Assembly: GCA_012514775.1 (NCBI GenBank)
Contig: JAAYZQ010000089.1
Span: 1 to 11,324, forward strand
Source: Anaerolineaceae bacterium
GTDB lineage: Bacteria > Chloroflexota > Anaerolineae > JAAYZQ01
Direction of reading: 5' to 3'
DNA length: 11,324 bases
In this document: one piece after another, positions 6,253 through 11,324 of the stretch
Numbering within the stretch: the stretch's first letter is position 1
Layout of the letters: each line of letters opens with the position of its first letter
Notes under the pieces: model-generated
The model's input: the letters and a program-made list of their open reading frames with translations, nothing else
What the model was told of the DNA's origin: nothing
Database searches by the model: none
Program-made: the position numbers and the translations under genes

Positions 6253-8166
6253 TTAGTAGTAGTACCAGATGCTTTCATAGTCCGCCGGGTCCTCTCCCAT
6301 CCGCTCCAGGTCCTGCAGGTAGCGATGGATGGAATTGTCGACATAGAGCCAGGGCTCGGTGGGCGTGATGCCCTTTTCCCACGGATGCCACAGGTAGACG
6401 CGGCGCCCGTCGGGGCGGATGCCAATCAGCTCCCGGTCCTGGCTGGCCCGGACGTGGTTCTTGCCCAGGCGGGGCACGTTGAACACCGGCTCGTCGGTGC
6501 GGAAGGAGCCGGGCAGCAGGCGCGCCTCTTCTTTGCGCTCCTGGAGAATGCGGGCCAGGGGCGTGGTATAGTGGGACGTCTCTTCTTTGCCCTTGGGATA
6601 AAAGGTATAGTAGGGGTCGACGCCGATCTTTTTCAGGGCCATCCGGGTGGCGACCGTCTGAAAACGGCGGCTGGTGTGCAAGGTAAAGACCTGCTGGTTA
6701 TAGACCTGCAGGCCCTGGCGGCGCAGCCGATGGACCGCTGCCGCCATCTCGGGGGTCACCTCCAGGGCGCTTTGCACGTGGGTCACGACGGCCACGTTGC
6801 GCCGGCCGGGCTCGATTGCGCTGCCCAACAGGCGCGCCAGCTTGTCGGTGATGCGCATGGGCATGGTCACCGGCGCCCGCGTGCCCCAGCGGATCTGGAC
6901 GATGTGGTCCATGGCCGACAGCCGCTCCAGCATGTACTCGATGCGGCCGTCGCCGAGAAAGAGCGGATCGCCGCCCGTGATCAGAACCTCGCGCAGCTCG
7001 CGGTGCTCGGCGAACCAGTCGAGGGCGGCGTCCAGGCGCTCCCGGGCCGGCACCGCGCCCGCCTCCATGGGCCCCGTGATCTCCCAGTTGCGCTGGCAGT
7101 AGACGCAGATCTGAGGGCAGGTATCGTAGCCCTTCAGGATAGCAATGGACGCGTAGCGGCGCGTCACCAGGTCGATGGGCGACGTGTCGTGCTCCCCCAT
7201 AAAGTCAAAGTAGTATTCCCGTTCGTCCTGGTGCTCCATCATGCGCCGGACGTAGTGGAGCGGGGGGATCACCTGGGCGCGGATCTGCCTGTCTCGCCGC
7301 CGGTCCGCCGAGTCCATGTCCATGAGGGAGAGATAGTAGGGCGTGATGCCAAAGGGAATGCCCGTTTCCAGGCACAGGGCGATGGCTTCCCGCTCCTGTT
7401 CCGTTAGCGCGATGAGCTGCTCCAACCTGGAGAGCGCCTGGGGACCGGCCAGGAGGTGGCGCAACTGCCAGCGGTGATCCTCCCAGTCGTCGAGGGAAGC
7501 ACCAAAGAACTCCAGGATGCGCTGCCTGTTGGCCCGGCGTTGGGCCACCAGGCCGGGATTGAGGCCGCTGGGATGGCGCTTGACCCTGGCCCACATCTGC
7601 CCGGCAACCTCGTCCATGCGCGCCGAGCGGGCGATGCCGGCCGCGCGGCCGGTTCCAGGCGCCATCCCGGACGCCTGCCCGCGGGCATCGATGCCGTCGG
7701 GGTCCAGCCAGCCGCTGGCAAAGCCCGAGCGGCCGCGAATGCCGCGAAAGAGATGAACGAACTCGAGCACCAGGCCGTCCTCCACGGGCTGCCCGTTGGG
7801 GCTTCCCTGGCGCACCACGTTCCAGATCATCTCCAGCGTGCTAAAGCCGGCCAGGGCCTCGTTTCGCGGAGCGACGATGTCCTTCAGCGTGCGAACGCAC
7901 CTGCGGGCCATGTCGTGCTCCAGGGCATGGAGGCCGGCGGTGCCGGCCTGCAGCTCCTCCTCCCTCCGGTTGAGGGCGCGGTAGACCCTGTGGCGGCACT
8001 CGTCCAGGCTGGCGCTGTCGGCCAGGACGTCGTACAACTCGGGGTCCGCCTGTCGGAGCCGGACCAGGAGCCGGTTCCAGTGGCCGGCGGGCCGCTGCCG
8101 GACCAGGGGCGAGGCTTGTGGGGGCGGCCGGGTGGCCCGTTCTTCCAGTTTTTGCAAGTTGTGCAT
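6253..8166 (-). CDS. long KamA-family radical SAM 2,3-aminomutase, possibly for an acidic amino acid
   Basis: A 637-residue radical SAM protein. Residues 228-637 align by eye along the full length of lysine 2,3-aminomutase (LAM): WEDHRWQLRHLL matches the LAM N-terminus, and TPYYLSLMD follows. The iron-sulphur motif is C350-x3-C354-x2-C357; Arg359 matches the LAM carboxylate-binding Arg; TGGDPL (397-402) is the SAM-contact loop. Lys569, in VPRLGKN, is placed where LAM has its PLP lysine, but the GGGGK context is lost. LAM Asp293 and Asp330, which bind the lysine side-chain amine, align with Lys525 and Asn563, as I recall for glutamate 2,3-aminomutase. There is no Cys after 357, so the LAM zinc site is absent. 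Residues 1-227 are an extension I do not recognise. ATG at 8166 has AGGAGGG 7 nt upstream. Family secure; substrate inferred. Confidence 0.86.
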   Translation of the reverse strand: MHNLQKLEERATRPPPQASPLVRQRPAGHWNRLLVRLRQADPELYDVLADSASLDECRHRVYRALNRREEELQAGTAGLHALEHDMARRCVRTLKDIVAPRNEALAGFSTLEMIWNVVRQGSPNGQPVEDGLVLEFVHLFRGIRGRSGFASGWLDPDGIDARGQASGMAPGTGRAAGIARSARMDEVAGQMWARVKRHPSGLNPGLVAQRRANRQRILEFFGASLDDWEDHRWQLRHLLAGPQALSRLEQLIALTEQEREAIALCLETGIPFGITPYYLSLMDMDSADRRRDRQIRAQVIPPLHYVRRMMEHQDEREYYFDFMGEHDTSPIDLVTRRYASIAILKGYDTCPQICVYCQRNWEITGPMEAGAVPARERLDAALDWFAEHRELREVLITGGDPLFLGDGRIEYMLERLSAMDHIVQIRWGTRAPVTMPMRITDKLARLLGSAIEPGRRNVAVVTHVQSALEVTPEMAAAVHRLRRQGLQVYNQQVFTLHTSRRFQTVATRMALKKIGVDPYYTFYPKGKEETSHYTTPLARILQERKEEARLLPGSFRTDEPVFNVPRLGKNHVRASQDRELIGIRPDGRRVYLWHPWEKGITPTEPWLYVDNSIHRYLQDLERMGEDPADYESIWYYY

Positions 8167-8178
8167 TGTCCTACCCTC

Positions 8179-8976
8179 CTATGAGTTTGATTCGACAGGC
8201 TCCACGTAGCCGAGCCTGGCAGAGATGAGATCGGCCGTTTCCTTGACCGTCGCTCCGATCTCGGCCAACCGCTCGCCCGGCAGGCGAGAGGATGGCCCCG
8301 ACACGCTGAGAGACGCCACGATCTTGGCCTCGTGGTTCTTGATGGGAGCGGCAACGCCGCTCAACCCCAGCTCCAACTCCTCCTCGGCCAGGGCAAAGCC
8401 CCTTCGCCCGACCTCCTCGATCTCGAGCCGGAGGCACGCCGGATCGGTCACCGTATGCCGGGTAAAGGCCGGCAGCTCCCGGTCCAGGATGCGCTCCAGC
8501 CGGGCCGGCGACATGCCGGTCATCAACACCTTGCCGTCGGACACGGCGTGGAGGGGCACTTCGTGCCCGATGAGGGCCACGTCGCGCACCTGGTGGCGGC
8601 TCTCGACGGCGTCGACGCGGACCAGGTGGTCCTCGTCGGTCAGCATCGACAGCTTGGCCGTCTCTCCGGTGCGGGCGGCCAGGGCGACGAGGTGCACGCG
8701 GGCAGCGTGGGCCACGTCCAACTGCTGGGCGGCGAGCCCGGCCAGCCTGAGGAGGCCGGGGCCCAGGCGATAGCGCGATGTGCCGGCGTCCTGGGCGATG
8801 AGCCCGCCCTGTTGCAGGGCGCAAAGCAGCCGGTAAACCGTACTCTTGTCCAGTCCCGTCCGGTGGCCGATCTCGGTCACGCCCAGCTCGGGCCTGGTGG
8901 CGTCGAATGCCTGCAGGATGGCCACAGCCCGGGCGATGGTACGCGTGACGGGCGCGTGGTCCTCTTGTTTCTCCAC
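8179..8976 (-). CDS. IclR-family transcriptional regulator
   Basis: A 265-residue regulator of standard IclR length. The N-terminal winged helix-turn-helix covers about residues 10-72, with [20 protein letters not shown] as the helix-turn-helix and [10 protein letters not shown] as the recognition helix. The effector-binding domain follows (about 80-255) and contains the family stretches [16 protein letters not shown] and [20 protein letters not shown]. The start is GTG at 8976, with GAGGGG 6 nt upstream. The stop lies 12 bp before the KamA-like gene, whose ribosome binding site abuts it, so the two are probably co-transcribed. It is divergent from the thiolase-methyltransferase unit, a common arrangement for a local regulator acting on both sides. 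IclR regulators (for example PcaR, PcaU) often sense the organic acid of their pathway; the effector here is unknown. Confidence 0.94.
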   Translation of the reverse strand: MEKQEDHAPVTRTIARAVAILQAFDATRPELGVTEIGHRTGLDKSTVYRLLCALQQGGLIAQDAGTSRYRLGPGLLRLAGLAAQQLDVAHAARVHLVALAARTGETAKLSMLTDEDHLVRVDAVESRHQVRDVALIGHEVPLHAVSDGKVLMTGMSPARLERILDRELPAFTRHTVTDPACLRLEIEEVGRRGFALAEEELELGLSGVAAPIKNHEAKIVASLSVSGPSSRLPGERLAEIGATVKETADLISARLGYVEPVESNS

Positions 8977-9016
8977 TGGTTGCCCCTCGCGCAGAGGGTG
9001 GCAGAGCCCCCTCGGT

Positions 9017-9055
9017 GTTTTATAGAGTGAAACGAGTGTGTATATTGAAATATAC
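9017..9055. promoter_or_regulatory. AT-rich operator-like region between divergent units
   Basis: In an otherwise GC-rich gap, 9040-9055 reads GTATATT GA AATATAC, a perfect 7-bp inverted repeat with a 2-nt centre. A weaker GTTT...AAAC symmetry lies at 9017-9033. On the minus strand 9019-9024 reads TATAAA, a possible -10 for the IclR gene about 40 bp downstream, though I find no strong -35. Position and symmetry suit binding by a dimeric regulator such as the adjacent IclR protein, which could then control itself and the KamA gene. Confidence 0.5.
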
Positions 9056-9081
9056 CACGAACGGCCCGGCCTGTCAAATGG

Positions 9082-9102
9082 GGCGCGCGACGGTTGCGCG
9101 CC
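9082..9102. repeat. 7-bp GC inverted repeat upstream of the thiolase promoter
   Basis: GGCGCGC (9082-9088) and GCGCGCC (9096-9102) are exact inverted copies around a 7-nt centre. No T tract follows on either side, so it is not a typical terminator. It may be a second protein-binding site, a hairpin, or chance in GC-rich DNA. Confidence 0.3.
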
Positions 9103-9124
9103 GAAAACCTGCCCGGCGGCGGAC

Positions 9125-9153
9125 TTGCGCCTCCCAGGGATCGATGGTACACT
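9125..9153 (+). promoter_or_regulatory. candidate promoter for the thiolase-methyltransferase unit
   Basis: TTGCGC at 9125-9130, a 17-bp spacer, then TACACT at 9148-9153, directly preceded by TGG (extended -10). The -35 keeps only the TTG core and the -10 matches at four of six positions. It would give a leader of about 40 nt before the ATG at 9201, with the ribosome binding site GAGGAG at 9187-9192. Confidence 0.4.
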
Positions 9154-9200
9154 CTGGGCGGCTCAAGAAGGCACGACCGCTGCGCAGAGGAGTGGCAGGT

Positions 9201-10448
9201 ATGAGAGAGGTGGTCATTGTCGACGCCGTGCGCTCGGCCATCGGCCGGCACAACGGCGTCCTGTCAAGTGTGCGGCCGGACGACATGTTGGCCGAAGTGC
9301 TCAAGGCCCTCGTGGCACGCACCAGCATCGACCCGGCCCTGCTGGACGACGTGTTCGCCGGCTGCGGCAACCAGGCGGGCGAGGACAACCGTGACGTGGC
9401 CCGCATGGCGGCGCTGCTGGCCGGCTTTCCCGTCGATGTCCCCGGCCTGACGGTCAACCGCAACTGCGCCTCGGGCCTGGACGCCGTGAACCTGGCCGCC
9501 CGTTCGATCCTGGCCGGCGAAGGCGACGCTTTTATCGCAGGCGGGGTCGAGTCCATGAGCCGCGCCCCCTGGTCGCTGCCCAAGCCGGAGCGCCCCCAGC
9601 CCGTGGGCCACGCGCAGCTATGGGATACCACCATCGGCTGGCGCTACAACAACCCGAAGATGGAGGCCCTCTACCCCATCGTCAGCCTGGGCGAAACAGC
9701 CGAAAACATTGCCGCGGAGATGGGCATTGCCCGCGAGGAGCAGGACGCCTTTGCCCTGGAAAGCCAGCGGCGGACTGTGGCGGCCCTCAACGCCGGCAGG
9801 TTCAAGGACGAGATCGTCCCCATCCCGGTCCCGCAGCGCAAGGGCCCTCCCCTGCCGGTCGAGGTCGACGAGCACCCCCGCTGCAAGCTGGTCGACGGCG
9901 AGTACGTCCTGGACACCAGCGCCGAGCAACTGGCGCGGCTGTCGCCGGCCTTTCGCCGGGGCGGCACGGTGACGGCGGGCAACTCGAGCGGGATCAACGA
10001 CGGCGCCGCGGCCCTCCTCGTGATGAGCGGCGAAAGGGCCCGCGCCCTGGGCCTGAAGCCCATGGCCCGCTGGCTCGGCTCGGCCGTCGCCGGCGTGGAC
10101 CCGGGGTTCATGGGCTACGGGCCGGTGCCGGCCACGAAAAAGCTCCTGAAGCACCTGGGGCTGACCCTGGATCAGGTGGGCCTCGTCGAGCTGAACGAGG
10201 CCTTTGCCGCCCAGAGCCTGGGCGTCATGCGCCGGCTGGGCCTGCGCCACGAGATCACCAATGTCAACGGCGGGGCCATAGCCCTGGGCCACCCCGTCGG
10301 CTGTTCGGGAGCCCGGATTCTGACGACGCTGCTGCACGAGATAAAGCGCCGCGCGCCCGGTGAAAAGCGGCCCTACTACGGGCTGGCAACCCTGTGCGTG
10401 GGCGTGGGCATGGGCGTTTCGACCCTCGTGGAGTGGTTGGACGACTGA
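9201..10448 (+). CDS. thiolase, 3-oxoadipyl-CoA thiolase (PcaF)-like
   Basis: A 415-residue thiolase, starting at ATG 9201 with GAGGAG 8 nt upstream; the frame is open further upstream but that part lacks thiolase sequence. The catalytic set is complete: Cys89 in NRNCASG (acyl acceptor), His364 in [11 protein letters not shown], and Cys399 in LCVGVGMG (acid/base). Other family blocks are [10 protein letters not shown] and LNEAFAAQ. Two stretches, [14 protein letters not shown] and [11 protein letters not shown], closely resemble PcaF/PaaJ, which split 3-oxoadipyl-CoA with CoA into succinyl-CoA and acetyl-CoA; I recall nearly the same words there. That suggests a dicarboxylic 3-oxoacyl-CoA substrate, but other degradative thiolases share parts of these motifs. 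It is transcribed divergently from the IclR gene and followed 35 bp later by the MttB-like gene. Confidence 0.93.
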   Translation: MREVVIVDAVRSAIGRHNGVLSSVRPDDMLAEVLKALVARTSIDPALLDDVFAGCGNQAGEDNRDVARMAALLAGFPVDVPGLTVNRNCASGLDAVNLAARSILAGEGDAFIAGGVESMSRAPWSLPKPERPQPVGHAQLWDTTIGWRYNNPKMEALYPIVSLGETAENIAAEMGIAREEQDAFALESQRRTVAALNAGRFKDEIVPIPVPQRKGPPLPVEVDEHPRCKLVDGEYVLDTSAEQLARLSPAFRRGGTVTAGNSSGINDGAAALLVMSGERARALGLKPMARWLGSAVAGVDPGFMGYGPVPATKKLLKHLGLTLDQVGLVELNEAFAAQSLGVMRRLGLRHEITNVNGGAIALGHPVGCSGARILTTLLHEIKRRAPGEKRPYYGLATLCVGVGMGVSTLVEWLDD

Positions 10449-10462
10449 GCGAACCCTAAACC

Positions 10463-10470
10463 AAAGGAGG
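10463..10470 (+). promoter_or_regulatory. strong but distant ribosome binding site for the MttB-like gene
   Basis: AAAGGAGG is a near-perfect Shine-Dalgarno sequence but lies 13 nt from the ATG at 10484, longer than usual. No ATG, GTG or TTG in frame lies between them, so 10484 remains the best start. Confidence 0.65.
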
Positions 10471-10483
10471 ACAATATACGAGC

Positions 10484-11324
10484 ATGGAACCACTGGCTTT
10501 TCCCCGCCTGGGCATGTTGAGTCTCGAGCAGTGCGAGACGATCCACCGAGCATCCCTCGAGATTCTGAGGCGCACGGGCGTGCGTGTTTATCACCAGGGT
10601 GCCCTGGAGCTGCTGCGCCACACCGACGCGGTCATCACCGACGGCAACCTGGTTCGTTTTCCGCCCGGCCTGGTGGAGTGGGCCCTGAAGCAGGCGCCCT
10701 CGCGCATCACCCTCTGTCGCCGGGGCAGCGCCGAGGTGGTGGCGCCGTTGGAGGGCCGCCAGGTGAGCTTTGGCACGGGCTCTGACTGCCCCAACTATCT
10801 CGATCCGCGCACCGGCGAGCGGCGCCCCTTTACCACCGCCGACCTCGTCGACTGCATTCACGTCGTGGACGCCCTGCCCGAGCTGAGCTTTTGCATGTCC
10901 ATGGGCATCCCCTCCGACGCGACGGGCTCGGCCGGAAACGCCTATCGCCGGCAGTTTGCACTGATGCTGGAGCACACGGTCAAGCCCATCGTCTTTGTGT
11001 GCGACGACCGGGCCGACTGCGAGGCCATCTCGGCCATGGCCGCCGCGGCCGCGGGCGGGATGGAGCAGTTGCGCCTCAACCCGACCCTGCTCCTCTACTC
11101 CGAGCCCTCCACCCCCCTCAAGCACTCGGAGACGGCGACGGGCAAGCTGCTCTACATGGCCGAGCACTCGCTGCCCATCGTCCACTCGCCGGCGCCCATG
11201 ATGGGCGGCACCGCGCCGGTGACGCTGGCGGGCGGCCTGGCGTTGGGCAACGCCGAAACCCTCTCCAGCCTGGTGATGCACCAGCTTCAACGGGCCGGCG
11301 CGCCGTTCCTCTACGGCAGCGGCC
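10484..11324 (+). CDS. MttB-family (trimethylamine/betaine) methyltransferase, 5' part only
   Basis: The frame is open from ATG 10484 to the window edge, giving 280 codons and no stop. The translation begins MEPLAFPRLGMLSLEQ and continues with an IHRASLEILRRTGVRV segment, a VRFPPGLVEWALKQAP segment, SFGTGSDCPNYLD, and KHSETATGKLLYMAEH, a sequence pattern I recognise as the MttB/PF06253 family. These TIM-barrel enzymes move a methyl group from a quaternary or tertiary amine to a cobalamin-bearing partner (MttC-type corrinoid protein). True trimethylamine MttB needs pyrrolysine near residue 334, which is beyond the window; most bacterial members lack it and use glycine betaine, proline betaine, carnitine or similar. 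The gene sits 35 bp after the thiolase and is probably co-transcribed. No corrinoid protein gene is visible here. Family confidence is high; substrate unknown. Confidence 0.88.
   Translation, partial: MEPLAFPRLGMLSLEQCETIHRASLEILRRTGVRVYHQGALELLRHTDAVITDGNLVRFPPGLVEWALKQAPSRITLCRRGSAEVVAPLEGRQVSFGTGSDCPNYLDPRTGERRPFTTADLVDCIHVVDALPELSFCMSMGIPSDATGSAGNAYRRQFALMLEHTVKPIVFVCDDRADCEAISAMAAAAAGGMEQLRLNPTLLLYSEPSTPLKHSETATGKLLYMAEHSLPIVHSPAPMMGGTAPVTLAGGLALGNAETLSSLVMHQLQRAGAPFLYGSG

Noticed and set aside
6160..7407. A 415-codon plus-strand frame opposite the KamA-like gene
   Set aside because: It begins inside the terminator hairpin region, has no good ribosome binding site and no family resemblance, and overlaps a strongly supported minus-strand gene.
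6253..8166. Naming the KamA-like gene kamA (lysine 2,3-aminomutase)
   Set aside because: The lysine-specific Asp pair is replaced, the C-terminal zinc cysteines are missing and the protein has a long extra N-terminus, so the lysine assignment is not supported.
9015..9200. Extending the thiolase 62 codons upstream
   Set aside because: Thiolases begin at the [14 protein letters not shown] strand, which starts at 9201 with a well-placed ribosome binding site. The upstream part crosses the palindrome and candidate promoter and contains no thiolase sequence.

Overview
The window is a GC-rich bacterial chromosome segment, densely coded, with nine genes: seven complete and one cut at each edge. I see no tRNA, rRNA, CRISPR array, transposase or other mobile-element signature. 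The taxon is an inference: a secreted delta-60 repeat protein with a short C-terminal FLPLIWK tail, high GC, and MttB-like and KamA-like catabolic genes fit a Chloroflexota (Anaerolineae-like) bacterium, but this is not proven.

Layout. (1) Positions 1-3393, plus strand: an apparent operon of CoA-transferase subunit A (3' end only), CoA-transferase subunit B, a creatininase-family amidohydrolase and a class III aminotransferase; the last two overlap by 4 bp. (2) 3394-6169, plus strand: a candidate extended -10 promoter, a structured leader of about 200 nt and a secreted 14-repeat beta-propeller-type protein. (3) 6177-6240: hairpins between the convergent genes, with a T tract placed to terminate the minus-strand unit. 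(4) 8976-6253, minus strand: an IclR-family regulator followed 12 bp later by a long KamA-family radical SAM protein. (5) 8977-9200: divergent control region with an AT-rich perfect palindrome and a candidate promoter. (6) 9201-11324, plus strand: a PcaF-like thiolase, then the 5' part of an MttB-family (trimethylamine/betaine) methyltransferase that runs off the edge.

How the genes may work together. Leaving aside the secreted repeat protein, the enzymes can be ordered as a short catabolic route: a 2,3-aminomutase (alpha- to beta-amino acid), a class III aminotransferase (beta-amino acid to 3-oxo acid), a CatIJ/Gct-like CoA-transferase (3-oxo acid to 3-oxoacyl-CoA) and a PcaF-like thiolase (to acetyl-CoA plus a shorter acyl-CoA). 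By eye alignment, the two Asp residues that bind the side-chain amine of lysine in lysine 2,3-aminomutase are replaced here by Lys525 and Asn563, the same kinds of residue reported for glutamate 2,3-aminomutase. This suggests an acidic amino acid substrate such as glutamate or 2-aminoadipate. 2-Aminoadipate would give 3-oxoadipate, the normal substrate of the CatIJ and PcaF families. The route is an inference; the gene families are well supported. The MttB-like and creatininase-like genes could feed an N-methylated or amide-blocked precursor into it, but nothing in the window fixes their substrates.
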